A stretch of 64,000 nucleotides of DNA from WLMZ01 sp043753895 (GTDB taxonomy: Bacteria; Actinomycetota; Acidimicrobiia; Acidimicrobiales; Ilumatobacteraceae). Made by a program: the position numbers and the translations under genes. Location: the NCBI GenBank assembly GCA_043753895.1, contig JAYUWK010000160.1, positions 121,050-185,049 of the forward strand. The letters are read 5' to 3'. Shown piece by piece: positions 51,224 through 60,497 of the stretch; position 1 is the stretch's first letter; each line of letters opens with the position of its first letter. A model generated the notes under the pieces. It saw only the letters and a list, made by a program, of their open reading frames with translations, was not told the origin of the DNA and did no database searches.

Positions 51224-52707
51224 ACAAGCAAATCCGACGCCTCAGTGCCGCGTTGCTTGCCTGCTATCTGATCCTGTTCGTGCAACTCAATCTGCTGCAG
51301 GTCGTCAAGCGCGATGCGCTCGCGTCGAACACCAACAACAACCGCGCCGTCTTGCGCGACTTCGACAAACCGCGCGGCCCCATCGTCACCGCCGACGGCG
51401 TGGTCATCGCGAGTTCGCAAGCGACGGCTCCAGCGGACGCAAGGTTCAAGTTCCAACGCGTGTACCCCACGGCCGACCTCTTCGCGAACGTGTCCGGCTA
51501 CTACACGTTCGCGTTCGGGGCGACCAAGCTCGAAAAGAAGTACACCGAAGTTCTCGCCGGGCGAACGAGCGCCCAGCAGTTGGGCAACATCACAAACATC
51601 TTCTCCGGACAGGACAACACCGGATCCGTTCGTCTGACGATGCGCGCCGATCTGCAACAGGTGGCCAAGGACGCACTCGCCGATCGAGAGGGCAGCGTGG
51701 TGGTGATGGACCCCCGCACCGGAGCCGTGTTGGCGATGTACAGCAACCCCACCTATGACCCGAACCTCGTTGCCGTGCACGACAACAAGCAGGCCAAGAT
51801 CGTGCTCGATTTCCTCAACGCCTATCCGGGCAAGCCACTGCTCGCCAATGCGTTCCAGGAGCGCTACATGCCGGGGTCCACGTTCAAGATCGTGACCACC
51901 GCGACCGGTATCGAAGATGGCCTGCTCACCTTCGATAGTTTCTGGCCCGACGAGCGGAGCTACACGCCACCGCAGACCGACAACCCGATCGAGAACTACG
52001 GCGGTGAAGTATGCGGTGGCGATATGCGCACCGTGTTCCGGCGCAGCTGCAACACTCCCTTTGCCCGCACAGCAGTGGAACTCGGCGCTGAGAAGATGGT
52101 GGCAGGCACGAAGGCGTGGGGTATCGGCGAGCCGATCCCCTTCGATCTCCCCGGCGGAGCGGTGTCGCACTTCGGTGAGGTGTCCGACTTCACGGATGCG
52201 ATCCCCAAGTTGGCCATCCGTGGCTTCGGCCAGGACGAGGCGTCGATCGTGCCGTTGCAGATGGCGATGTTCTCGGCGACCGTTGCGAACGGCGGCGTGA
52301 TGATGAAGCCCTACATCGTCGACGCCACACTTGATCACGCCGGCAAGGTGCTCACGCAGACAGTGCCATCAGCGTGGAAGACACCCATCAGCCCAAACAC
52401 CGCGGCGATGATGAACGAGTTGATGGTCGGCGTGGTGCAAAACGGTACGGCCAAGTGCTGCATGCAGCTCGAAAACGGCATACAAGCCGCTGCCAAGACC
52501 GGCACGGCCCAGCTCAATGCGAAGGGTCAGCCGCAGCGCTCGCACGCGTGGATCACGGCGTTCGCGCCGGCTGAGGCGCCGCAATACACCGTGGCCGTGA
52601 TCCTCAAGGGCACCACCGACCAAATCAGCGCAGGCACGGGCGGTAAGCTCGCCGGGCCGATTGCCAAAACCATTCTCGACTATGCGCTTGCGCATCCCCT
52701 GGGTTAG
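51220..52707 (+). CDS. pbpA: PbpA, class B penicillin-binding protein (transpeptidase)
   Basis: A 495-residue class B PBP. It has one N-terminal membrane helix (LSAALLACYLILFVQLNLLQ), a pedestal/dimerisation region beginning RGPIVTADGVVIASS, and a transpeptidase domain with the three active motifs: PGSTFK (nucleophile Ser), SCN (SxN) and AKTGTAQ (KTG). It makes 4-3 peptide cross-links during division or elongation and pairs with the SEDS polymerase before it. In mycobacteria PknB phosphorylates PbpA. pknA, normally between pbpA and pknB, is absent here. Confidence 0.93.
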   Translation: MNKQIRRLSAALLACYLILFVQLNLLQVVKRDALASNTNNNRAVLRDFDKPRGPIVTADGVVIASSQATAPADARFKFQRVYPTADLFANVSGYYTFAFGATKLEKKYTEVLAGRTSAQQLGNITNIFSGQDNTGSVRLTMRADLQQVAKDALADREGSVVVMDPRTGAVLAMYSNPTYDPNLVAVHDNKQAKIVLDFLNAYPGKPLLANAFQERYMPGSTFKIVTTATGIEDGLLTFDSFWPDERSYTPPQTDNPIENYGGEVCGGDMRTVFRRSCNTPFARTAVELGAEKMVAGTKAWGIGEPIPFDLPGGAVSHFGEVSDFTDAIPKLAIRGFGQDEASIVPLQMAMFSATVANGGVMMKPYIVDATLDHAGKVLTQTVPSAWKTPISPNTAAMMNELMVGVVQNGTAKCCMQLENGIQAAAKTGTAQLNAKGQPQRSHAWITAFAPAEAPQYTVAVILKGTTDQISAGTGGKLAGPIAKTILDYALAHPLG

Positions 52708-52760
52708 GCGAATGTGGTGAGGCAACCGAGTCGTGAGGGAAACCAAGTGGTGAGGCAACA

Positions 52761-54854
52761 GTGACAGACAGCGGTGAACGCACGGTCCTCAACGACCGTT
52801 ACGAGATCCAATCGCGGATCGGGCGCGGCGGTATGGCCGACGTACTCCTTGCGCGCGACCTGCTGCTCGATCGTCCCGTGGCCATCAAGGTGCTGTTCGC
52901 CGAGTTCGCCACCGATCCCAACTTTGTCGAACGGTTCCGCCGCGAGGCGCAGGCAGCCGCGAATCTGAACCACCCCAACATCGTCGGCGTGTACGACTGG
53001 GGCAAGTACGGCGGCACCTACTTCATCGCGATGGAATACGTGCAGGGACGCACGCTGGCCGACATCTTGCGCGCCAACAGCCGCGTGTCGGCGGTGCAGG
53101 CCGCCGAGATCGCTAGCGAGGTCGCTGCAGCACTCGGGTTCGCACATCGCAATGGTGTGGTGCATCGCGACATCAAGCCTGCGAACATTCTCATTGGTTC
53201 CAGTGGTCAGGTGAAGGTTGCCGACTTCGGTATCGCACGCGCAATGAACTCGGCCGCCGACAGCAACCTCACTCAGGTCGGTCTGGTGATGGGCACCGCG
53301 ACCTACTTCTCACCCGAGCAGGCCCAGGGCGCGCAGCCCGATCCGCGCAGCGACCTGTATTCGCTCGGCATCGTGCTCTACGAAATGGTCGGCGGCAAGC
53401 CGCCGTTCGCGGGTGACAACCCAGTCTCGATCGCCTATAAGCAGGTCCACGAGGCACCCCAGCCGCTCAATCAGATTGCGCCCGACGTGCCCAAGCCATT
53501 CGAAGCCATCGTGGCCAAGCTGCTCGCCAAGAACCCCGAACAGCGCTACCCCGATGGCGAGGCACTGCGCGACGACCTCCGTCGGTTCCGCAATGGTGAG
53601 CCCGTGCGCGCCCTCGCCGGCATCGGAGGCGCTGCCGCAGCCGCCGCCGCCGCCGCCGCCGCAGCAGGTGTTGCTGCCACCGTTGCAACACCGCGTCAAT
53701 CCGGGCCTCCCGTCGTCGTCGGCACGACGGCGTCGTTGCCGCGCACCACCGCGACCCCCGGTGTGACCACCGCGATGCCCGTCACCCAGATGCAGGGTCG
53801 GGGTCAATACCCCACCGGCGCCAACGAAGCGGTGTACTACGACCCGCCGCCGCGTCGCGGCTGGTACGGCATCGCTGCATTCGTGGCCGTGTTGCTCTTG
53901 GCAATCGGCGCATTCGTGTTGTTCAAGGCCCTGAACCGTGACACGTCAGCCACATCCTTCGCACTGCCCGATGTCACCAACCTGCCCCTCGATCAGGCCA
54001 CAAAGATCCTCACCGAACGTGGCCTCAAACCGGTCGGTGTCTCCAAGGCCGACCCGAACGTGCCAGAAGGTGTCGTGTATCTCACTGACCCGGTGGCCGG
54101 TGTGATCGTTGGCAGGGACCAGACGATCACGCTCACCTACAACCCCAAGAGCGGACTGGTGCCGGTTCCCGATGTCACCAACCTCACCCTGCTCGATGCG
54201 CGCAACAAACTCGTGGCTCAGGGCTTCGTGGTCGGCACGGTCAACACCGCCGAGAATCCCGCCGTTCCCGAAGGTTCCATCGTCAGCCAGGATCCGGCCG
54301 CCCTTGCCATGGCCAAGCAGGCCTCGGTGGTCAATCTGGTCGTCTCGCAGGGCAAGGGCAAAGTCATCGTGCCCAACGTGGTTGGCCAGAACGGGGTCGC
54401 CGCAAAATCGTTGCTTGAGTCCACTGCATTTGGATTCGTGGTGACCGTCACTCCTGAACCCAACGACACCGTTCCCACAGGGTCGGTCATCCGCACCGAC
54501 CCGCTCGTCGACACCCAGGTCGACAAGGGGAGTGCCATCACATTGTTCGTCAGCAGCGGACCCACGCAGGTGGCTGTTCCCCCGTTGGTCGGGCTGAAGG
54601 AGAATCAGGCAAAGAGCCTCATCGCCTCAAAGGGTCTACTGGTGGCCCCCACGATGTATCAGGACGTGCCATTCGGCAGCAGCAACGACGGCCGCGTCGT
54701 GCAGCAAGATCCCGCATCAAGCACCATGGTGAACTCCAGTTCCACCGTAACCATCACGGTGGGTAAGGCGCTTCCTGCGCCGACCACGACCACGACGACG
54801 CCGCCGACGCCGCCAACTACGACGACACCGCCCACCACCACGACCGGGCCCTAA
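52761..54854 (+). CDS. pknB: PknB, Ser/Thr protein kinase with four PASTA repeats
   Basis: A 697-residue receptor kinase. The kinase domain has the glycine loop RIGRGGMADV, the ATP-binding Lys in VAIKVLF (~41), VHRDIKPANIL (~134-144), DFGIA (~155) and GTATYFSPEQ. A linker with an (Ala)12-type stretch leads to one membrane helix (YGIAAFVAVLLLAIGAFVLF, residues ~368-390). Outside are four PASTA repeats (ALPDVTNLPLDQA, VPVPDVTNLTLLDA, VIVPNVVGQNGVA, VAVPPLVGLKENQ) that sense lipid II or muropeptides, and a Thr/Pro tail. The intergenic region carries repeats of GTGGTGAGGCAA. It starts with GTG. Confidence 0.95.
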   Translation: MTDSGERTVLNDRYEIQSRIGRGGMADVLLARDLLLDRPVAIKVLFAEFATDPNFVERFRREAQAAANLNHPNIVGVYDWGKYGGTYFIAMEYVQGRTLADILRANSRVSAVQAAEIASEVAAALGFAHRNGVVHRDIKPANILIGSSGQVKVADFGIARAMNSAADSNLTQVGLVMGTATYFSPEQAQGAQPDPRSDLYSLGIVLYEMVGGKPPFAGDNPVSIAYKQVHEAPQPLNQIAPDVPKPFEAIVAKLLAKNPEQRYPDGEALRDDLRRFRNGEPVRALAGIGGAAAAAAAAAAAAGVAATVATPRQSGPPVVVGTTASLPRTTATPGVTTAMPVTQMQGRGQYPTGANEAVYYDPPPRRGWYGIAAFVAVLLLAIGAFVLFKALNRDTSATSFALPDVTNLPLDQATKILTERGLKPVGVSKADPNVPEGVVYLTDPVAGVIVGRDQTITLTYNPKSGLVPVPDVTNLTLLDARNKLVAQGFVVGTVNTAENPAVPEGSIVSQDPAALAMAKQASVVNLVVSQGKGKVIVPNVVGQNGVAAKSLLESTAFGFVVTVTPEPNDTVPTGSVIRTDPLVDTQVDKGSAITLFVSSGPTQVAVPPLVGLKENQAKSLIASKGLLVAPTMYQDVPFGSSNDGRVVQQDPASSTMVNSSSTVTITVGKALPAPTTTTTTPPTPPTTTTPPTTTTGP

Positions 54855-55456
54855 TCGCTGGTCGTCAGAGACACCGGCTGCGCCACGCGGGCCAAGAAGT
54901 TGCGCAACAGGTCGTGACCCGCTGCGGTGAGGATGCTCTCCGGATGGAACTGCACACCCTCGACCGGCAGGTCGCGATGGCGAATGCCCATAATGACGCC
55001 ATCATCGGTCTCGGCGGTGACCTCGAGACAGTCGGGCACGGTTGCCGGATCGATGACCAGCGAGTGATAGCGCGTCGCTTCGAGCGGTGAGGGCAACCCG
55101 GCGAACACCCCGAGACCAGAGTGTCGGATGAGACTGGTCTTGCCGTGCATCAGATGCGGGGCGCGTACGACGACCGCACCGTAGACGTGACCGATGCCCT
55201 GATGGCCCAGACACACGCCCAGAATCGGGATACCTCGATCGGCGAACGCTGGCACTGCGGCACACAGGATTCCGGCGTCCTCGGGACGTCCGGGACCAGG
55301 CGACAACAGCACGGCATCAGGCGCCAGATCGAGCGCCTGCTCCACCGTGAGTGCATCGTTGCGGTACACCAACGGATCGGCACCGAGCTCGCCGAGGTAC
55401 TGCACAAGGTTGTAGACGAAGCTGTCGTAGCTGTCGAGGACGAGGACGCGGGTCAC
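54851..55456 (-). CDS. trpG: Glutamine amidotransferase of anthranilate/aminodeoxychorismate synthase (TrpG/PabA)
   Basis: A 201-residue class I glutamine amidotransferase. It starts VTRVLVLDSYDSFVYNLVQY and has the oxyanion motif SPGPGRPEDAG, the nucleophile Cys in GVCLGHQGIG and the His/Glu in VQFHPESIL. It supplies ammonia to TrpE or PabB. Which one cannot be told, as neither partner is nearby; in mycobacteria the gene at this position is trpG. It is convergent with pknB (4-bp overlap) and divergent from crgA. GTG start at 55456. Confidence 0.88.
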   Translation of the reverse strand: MTRVLVLDSYDSFVYNLVQYLGELGADPLVYRNDALTVEQALDLAPDAVLLSPGPGRPEDAGILCAAVPAFADRGIPILGVCLGHQGIGHVYGAVVVRAPHLMHGKTSLIRHSGLGVFAGLPSPLEATRYHSLVIDPATVPDCLEVTAETDDGVIMGIRHRDLPVEGVQFHPESILTAAGHDLLRNFLARVAQPVSLTTSD

Positions 55457-55522
55457 GGCGTACAGCCTGCCTGCTCGAACACTGCTGTGTCGAACGGGTT
55501 CTTCGCCTACACTCCTTTTCTC

Positions 55523-55849
55523 GTGGCACCTCCTAAGCGCAAAACTGGCGGACGTACAACTCCCAAGGGCACCAAGCCGGGGCAACTGCCCAGTGCCGGA
55601 CCTCCGCCAATGGGCGGGAACAGCTCGTCGGCAACGGGCGTACAGGCTTCGTCGCGCTATACCCCGCCGATCCCCAAGTCAGTGCGCGAGAGCCCCACGT
55701 GGGTGCCCGTGTTGATGATCACGATGTTGATCATCGGTGTCATCGTGATCCTCGCCCGGTATCTGCTCGAGACCACTAGCAATTGGCCGGTGTTCATCGG
55801 CCTTGGCTTCGTACTCGGCGGCCTGTACACCGCCACAAAGTGGCATTGA
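55523..55849 (+). CDS. crgA: CrgA, cell division protein
   Basis: A 108-residue membrane protein. The N-terminal 55 residues are disordered and basic (KRKTGGRTTPKGTKPG). The C-terminal half has the CrgA pattern: ESPTWVPVLMITMLIIGVIV (helix 1), then LLETTSNWPVFIGLGFVLGG (helix 2) ending LYTATKWH. CrgA recruits septal proteins and interacts with FtsZ, FtsQ, FtsI and CwsA. It begins with GTG and lies beside trpG, as in mycobacteria. The longer frame to 55121 would cross the divergent gene. Confidence 0.9.
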   Translation: MAPPKRKTGGRTTPKGTKPGQLPSAGPPPMGGNSSSATGVQASSRYTPPIPKSVRESPTWVPVLMITMLIIGVIVILARYLLETTSNWPVFIGLGFVLGGLYTATKWH

Positions 55850-55913
55850 CCGTCAGCGCTTGCCCCACCGGCTGCCAGACAGATAATTACATCGCTGTTG
55901 TTTCCTCACACCC

Positions 55914-55934
55914 TTGTCCACAGTCTGTGGACAA
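55914..55934. promoter_or_regulatory. Head-to-head pair of perfect actinobacterial DnaA boxes
   Basis: TTGTCCACA (55914-55922), GTC, TGTGGACAA (55926-55934): two copies of the actinobacterial DnaA-box consensus TTGTCCACA, inverted with a 3-bp spacer and forming a perfect 9-bp palindrome arm each (10 bp including the next base). It is in a 103-bp noncoding gap between crgA and a small membrane protein. Position near the pknB block, usually oriC-proximal, supports DnaA binding. Confidence 0.65.
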
Positions 55935-55952
55935 CATCGGATCGTGGTAGGG

Positions 55953-56216
55953 CTACTCGATCGGCGCAATCAGATCCATGTCTTCGAGGCAGTGTCGCGG
56001 CGGTGGCGGGTCCTCGTCAGGCGCCAACATCATCTTGATCTCCAGCCCACACAGGCTGCATCGGTATTTCACGTTGATTCGGCGCATCTCGCCCGTGGGT
56101 GGCGGCGGCGGCAACGGCGTGCTCATGCTGCGCAACAGGCCAAAACCGGTTTTCCACAGTACATAGCCCAGCACGAGCGCACACAACACCCAAATGATGG
56201 TGGACACCGCTGGCAT
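55953..56216 (-). CDS. Small membrane zinc-ribbon-like protein
   Basis: An 87-residue protein with one N-terminal membrane helix (STIIWVLCALVLGYVLWKTG), a Pro-rich hinge (TPLPPPPPTG) and a small domain with VKYRCSLCGLEIKMMLAPDE and PPRHCLEDM, in which CxxC plus a later His/Cys probably bind zinc. This layout is conserved in an unnamed actinobacterial family. Function unknown. Convergent with crgA. Confidence 0.75.
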   Translation of the reverse strand: MPAVSTIIWVLCALVLGYVLWKTGFGLLRSMSTPLPPPPPTGEMRRINVKYRCSLCGLEIKMMLAPDEDPPPPRHCLEDMDLIAPIE

Positions 56217-56239
56217 GGGTTCAGGCTATCGAGACCCGA

Positions 56240-57409
56240 TCAACCCAGTCGTTCGATGATGGTGGCGTTGGCCATACCGCCACCCTCGCACATCGTCTGC
56301 AGGCCGTAGCGGCCTCCGGTGCGCTCGAGTTCGTTCAGCAGCGTAGTCATCAGGCGTGCTCCCGAGCAGCCGAGCGGATGGCCGAGCGCAATGGCGCCAC
56401 CGTTTTGATTCACGCGATCCATGTCGGCGTGTAGCTCTTTCTCCCACGCGAGTACCACCGATGCAAAGGCCTCGTTGATCTCGACGAGATCGATGTCGTC
56501 CATCGTCATTCCCGCTCGTTGCAACACCTTGTGCGTCGCAGGAATAGGAGCGGTGAGCATGTAGCGCGGGTCGGCACCGGCAAGGGAGAAGTTCACGAAG
56601 CGAGCTCGGGGTGTGAGCCCCAGCTGCTTGGCCTTGTCCTCGCTCATGATCAGAATCGCCGACGCGCCATCGGTGATCTGTGAGGCATTGCCTGGGGTGA
56701 CACGCCCACCTTCTTCAACGGGGCGGAACGACGGCTTGAGCTTGCCGAGCGACTCCATCGTGGTGTCGCGCAGGCCCTCATCGGTGGTCATCATGTTGCC
56801 CTCGGCATCGAGTACGGGCAGGATCTCGCGTTCGAAGCGACCCTCGACCGTGGCCCGCAATGCATAGGCCTGACTGCGGACACCGAACGCGTCCATGTCG
56901 TCGCGACTGATGTTCCACTTGTCGGCAATGAGTTCAGCAGAGATGCCTTGGGGAACCAGACCACCCTCGGGGGCGTAGCGCGCACCGACGGCGGGACCGA
57001 ATGGGAAGCCGTACTTACCGTCCATCATCGACGACCCCATCGGCACACGCGTCATGACCTCGACGCCGGCGGCAATCACGATGTCGTAAGCACCCGCCAT
57101 TACGCCCTGCGCCGCGAAGTGCGCTGCCTGCTGCGACGAACCGCATTGTCGATCCACCGTGGTTCCCGGCACGGTGTCGGGCCAGCCAGCCGCGAGCACG
57201 GCGTTGCGACCGATGTTGACGCCCTGCTCGCCCACCTGCATGACGCAACCCATCACCACATCGTCGACAAGTCCCGGATCCACCCCGGTGCGATCGATGA
57301 GTGCCTTCATCGTCTCGGCAACGAGATCGACAGGATGCCAGTTCTTCAACTTGCCATTGCGCCGACCGAGCGGGGTGCGAATGGCGTCAACGATGACGGC
57401 GTTTTGCAT
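56240..57409 (-). CDS. Acetyl-CoA acyltransferase (thiolase)
   Basis: A 389-residue degradative-type thiolase. The acyl-enzyme Cys is in TVDRQCGSSQQAAHFA, and the C-terminal catalytic pair in GAIALGHPLGCSGARL (His) and TMCEGGGMANA (Cys), with DLVEINEAFASV between. It cleaves 3-ketoacyl-CoA in beta-oxidation or related pathways. No fatty-acid dehydrogenase genes are next to it; a MarR regulator and an aminotransferase lie upstream on the same strand. Confidence 0.92.
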   Translation of the reverse strand: MQNAVIVDAIRTPLGRRNGKLKNWHPVDLVAETMKALIDRTGVDPGLVDDVVMGCVMQVGEQGVNIGRNAVLAAGWPDTVPGTTVDRQCGSSQQAAHFAAQGVMAGAYDIVIAAGVEVMTRVPMGSSMMDGKYGFPFGPAVGARYAPEGGLVPQGISAELIADKWNISRDDMDAFGVRSQAYALRATVEGRFEREILPVLDAEGNMMTTDEGLRDTTMESLGKLKPSFRPVEEGGRVTPGNASQITDGASAILIMSEDKAKQLGLTPRARFVNFSLAGADPRYMLTAPIPATHKVLQRAGMTMDDIDLVEINEAFASVVLAWEKELHADMDRVNQNGGAIALGHPLGCSGARLMTTLLNELERTGGRYGLQTMCEGGGMANATIIERLG

Positions 57410-57482
57410 GGGGAACTCCTCGAATGAACGTGCGATCGTGATTCTTGTGTCCCTCGGTGGTCAGGGACGAATCCGAGCCGGA

Positions 57483-57923
57483 TCAGCGAGCTTCGAGCAC
57501 CTTGCCCAACACACGGTGCATGCTGGTCACGTCGGTATCGGTGAGTTGACTCGTGAAGAGACGCTTCACGACACGCTGGTACGTGGTGTTCGCGCGTCGC
57601 CAGGTGTCACGACCGTCACGGGTGAGCACGATCAGCACGGCGCGATTGTCGGCACCGACGCCACGTTCGCGACGCACAAAGCCAACGTCTTCGAGCCGGG
57701 TGAGTTGTCGCGACAGACTCGATGGGGTGACGTGCACCAACTCGGCGAGTTCCATGACTCGGACCTTGCCGCCAGCGTGCTGGAGGGCGTTCAGCACCTC
57801 GAACCAGGGCAGCTGCAATTCGCGCTCTTCTTCCAGCGCGACGGTGAGCGCACGTTCGATCGAGGCCTGCGCCGCAAGGAACGAGCACCAGACGGCGATG
57901 CGCTCGGGATCGGGGGCAGCCAT
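57483..57923 (-). CDS. MarR-family transcriptional regulator
   Basis: A 146-residue winged-helix regulator. Helices LPWFEVLNALQHAGGKVRVM and LAELVHVTPSSLSRQLTRLE (recognition helix) followed by the wing FVRRERGVGADNRAVLIVLT are typical of MarR. It probably binds a small ligand and controls the neighbouring thiolase and/or aminotransferase. Its ATG overlaps the aminotransferase stop codon (TAATG), so they share a transcript. Confidence 0.88.
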   Translation of the reverse strand: MAAPDPERIAVWCSFLAAQASIERALTVALEEERELQLPWFEVLNALQHAGGKVRVMELAELVHVTPSSLSRQLTRLEDVGFVRRERGVGADNRAVLIVLTRDGRDTWRRANTTYQRVVKRLFTSQLTDTDVTSMHRVLGKVLEAR

Positions 57924-59155
57924 TACGACGTGGCCTTGAGCGCAGCTGTGAACGCTGCCAGACCAATTTCGATCTCGGGTTCGTTTACCACGAGCGGCGG
58001 CATCCAACGCAGCGTGTTGCTATAGGTGCCGGCATTCATCACGATCATTCGGCCCTCCTCGAGGCAGTGCTTCTGGATCGCGGCCACTCGGGCCGGGTCG
58101 CTGAACTCGGTACCCACCATCAGGCCGAGGCCGCGCACATCGGTGATGCCGCCATCGTGACGCTGCAGTTCGCGAATACCCGCCATCAACTGCTCACCGC
58201 GATCGCGGACGTTCTGGAGGAACGCAGGGTCACTCAAGATCTCGATCGTCGCCAGCGCTGCCGCACAGCCCATTGCGTTGCCGCCATAGGTGCCACCGTG
58301 GCTGCCCGTGGTCCACTTCGCATCGATGTCGCTGCGCGTGCCGAGCGCGCTGAACGGGAACCCGGACGCAATGCCCTTGGCCATACAGATGATGTCGGGC
58401 TCGATGCCGTAGTGATCGACCGCGAACATCTTGCCGGTGCGCCCGAAGCCGCTCTGCACTTCGTCGGCCACGAAGAGAATGCCATGCGCACGACACCGTT
58501 CGACCAAGCCCTGGATGAACGCAGCCGGAGCCGGCACGTAGCCGCCCTCGCCCAGCACAGGCTCGAGAATCATCGCGGCCGTTTCCTCCGGTGCCGTCAT
58601 CGACTTCAGCAGGTGGTCCACCCCGCGCAGCGCTCGGGCGACCTCGAGGTCCTGATCGGGGGCGAGATGGTCGGGGTACGGCGCCACGAAGACACCAGCG
58701 GGCAGCGGCGAGTGCCCGGCGCGATAGCCGGTCTTCGAGGTGGTCATGGCCATCGCCATATGGGTGCGACCATGGAAGCTGCCGCTGAACACAATGATGT
58801 GCGGACGCTTGGTGGCCTGCTTGGCCAACTTCACGGCAGCCTCGGTGATCTCTGCACCCGAGTTCGCAAAGAAGAACTTGTCGATGCCCGCCGGCGTGAT
58901 GTCGTGCAGCTTGGCTGCGAGCGGTTCGAGCAGATCGTGGCGATACACGTTCACCTGCGCGTGGATGAACCGTGTCGCCTGCTCGGCGATCGCTGCCACC
59001 ACCTTGGGGTGCGAGTGACCTGTGGAGTTGACGGCGATGCCGCCGGCGAAGTCGAGATACTCGTCGCCCTCGGTGGTGGTGACCCAGCAACCCCTTCCGC
59101 TGGCGACCTGGAGTGGGGTGACGGAAAACCAGACGTCGGAAAGATGTGAACGCAT
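57923..59155 (-). CDS. Class III PLP-dependent aminotransferase (GABA/acetylornithine type)
   Basis: A 410-residue class III aminotransferase. It shows DFAGGIAVNSTGHSHPKVVA, FFANSGAEITEAAVKLA, FSGSFHGRTHMAMAMT, AMILEPVLGEGGYVPAP, ADEVQSGFGRTG (PLP-binding Asp) and the Schiff-base Lys in CMAKGIASGFPFSAL, with THGG-type GSHGGTYGGNAMG. These fit 4-aminobutyrate or related omega-amino acid aminotransferases better than acetylornithine enzymes, but substrate is inferred. First gene of the unit with marR. Confidence 0.87.
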   Translation of the reverse strand: MRSHLSDVWFSVTPLQVASGRGCWVTTTEGDEYLDFAGGIAVNSTGHSHPKVVAAIAEQATRFIHAQVNVYRHDLLEPLAAKLHDITPAGIDKFFFANSGAEITEAAVKLAKQATKRPHIIVFSGSFHGRTHMAMAMTTSKTGYRAGHSPLPAGVFVAPYPDHLAPDQDLEVARALRGVDHLLKSMTAPEETAAMILEPVLGEGGYVPAPAAFIQGLVERCRAHGILFVADEVQSGFGRTGKMFAVDHYGIEPDIICMAKGIASGFPFSALGTRSDIDAKWTTGSHGGTYGGNAMGCAAALATIEILSDPAFLQNVRDRGEQLMAGIRELQRHDGGITDVRGLGLMVGTEFSDPARVAAIQKHCLEEGRMIVMNAGTYSNTLRWMPPLVVNEPEIEIGLAAFTAALKATS

Positions 59156-59200
59156 AGAGAAATGCTACGCCTCTTGCGCGGCGCTGTCATGGGTCACTAC

Positions 59201-60433
59201 TCAGAATTCGGCAGCCGCCACGAGAGCATCCGCGAACGAAACACGATCGAGCAACAGCCGTCGGCACTGCATCACCGGTTTGGCCATCGCGACGCCGAGC
59301 GCTCCGCGCAGGCGACCGTGAGACCCGTAGAGGGCCAGGAACGAACGGTCCTCGACGGAGCCCTTCACGATGCGGATCTCGTCGTCACCAGCTGCCCGAC
59401 CGATGAACTGGATGCGCACGCCGTATTGCTCGCTCCAGAAGAACGGCACCGAGGAGTACGGCTCGGGTTCATCGCCCCGCGCCACGGCGATCATGTTGCG
59501 CGCCGCGATCAGTCCTTGTTCCGAGGCGTTGGTCCAATGCTCGACTCGCATCTCCTCGCCGTCGAATTGGGCGTTGGGCCACCGGACGACATCGCCCGCC
59601 GCATACACCCCGGCCGGGCCGGCGTTGAGTGTGGCGTCGCACACGATGCCGTCGCGCAACTCCAGCCCGCTGCCCTCGAGCCAGCCAGTCACCGGCGTGA
59701 CACCGATACCCACAACGATGAGGTCGCTCACAACGGCCTCGCCATCGCCGAGCCGAACGAAGAGGGCGCCGCCATGCTCGCCATCGATGGCTTCCTCGAT
59801 GCCAGCCACCTGCACACCACAACGCACCGGCACCCCATTGTCCGCGTGCAACAGAGTGACGGCCCAACCCATCTCTGCGCCGAGACCACGCGTGAGCGGA
59901 GCTGGTGCACCCTCGAGCACCACCACCTCGTTACCGAGCGCCTTCGCAGTGGCTGCCACCTCGAGCCCGATGAAGCCGGCGCCGATGATCGTGACCCGCA
60001 ACCCGCCAGCAGCAAGGCGCGAGCGCAGCGCTAACGAGTGGTCGAGCGTGCGCAGTTCGAAGATGGAATCGTGCTCCAACTGATCGGGCAGGCGACGCGT
60101 TGCTGCGCCTGTTGCCAGCACGAGGCCGTCGTACGGCACGATCGAGCCGTCGCGTAACGTGAGGGTGCGGTCCGGCGTGGAAAGCGCCGCAGCCGGGACG
60201 CCGAGACGTAGTTGCAATTGCAACTTGTCGAGTTCGTCGGGTCGGACGAGCGCAATGCGATCGGGTTCCCACTCACCCGACAACACCTTCTTCGAGAGCG
60301 GCGGGCGGTCGTACGGCAGGTGCGTCTCGCCCCCGATCAGTGTGATTGTGCCTTCGAACCCCTCGGCTCGCAGACCACCACAGGCGCGAACCCCAGCGAG
60401 CGACGAACCAACAACGACCACATGTTCCAGCAC
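59201..60433 (-). CDS. Ferredoxin reductase-like FAD/NAD(P)H oxidoreductase
   Basis: A 410-residue two-nucleotide-domain flavoprotein. FAD binding: VVVVGSSLAGVRACGGLRAE and later GVYAAGDVVRWP. NAD(P)H binding: VTIIGAGFIGLEVAATAKAL. ETHLPYDRPPLSKKVL is the signature of rhodocoxin/putidaredoxin reductase-like enzymes that pass electrons to [2Fe-2S] ferredoxins or directly to Rieske oxygenases. It could serve the NamH-like hydroxylase or a P450, neither of which is adjacent. GTG start at 60433. Confidence 0.87.
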   Translation of the reverse strand: MLEHVVVVGSSLAGVRACGGLRAEGFEGTITLIGGETHLPYDRPPLSKKVLSGEWEPDRIALVRPDELDKLQLQLRLGVPAAALSTPDRTLTLRDGSIVPYDGLVLATGAATRRLPDQLEHDSIFELRTLDHSLALRSRLAAGGLRVTIIGAGFIGLEVAATAKALGNEVVVLEGAPAPLTRGLGAEMGWAVTLLHADNGVPVRCGVQVAGIEEAIDGEHGGALFVRLGDGEAVVSDLIVVGIGVTPVTGWLEGSGLELRDGIVCDATLNAGPAGVYAAGDVVRWPNAQFDGEEMRVEHWTNASEQGLIAARNMIAVARGDEPEPYSSVPFFWSEQYGVRIQFIGRAAGDDEIRIVKGSVEDRSFLALYGSHGRLRGALGVAMAKPVMQCRRLLLDRVSFADALVAAAEF

Positions 60434-60497
60434 GAGGAGAAGATTGCCACAAACGGGATCGTGATGGGCAAGGTGCAAGCTGATCTAATCGGGTGCG

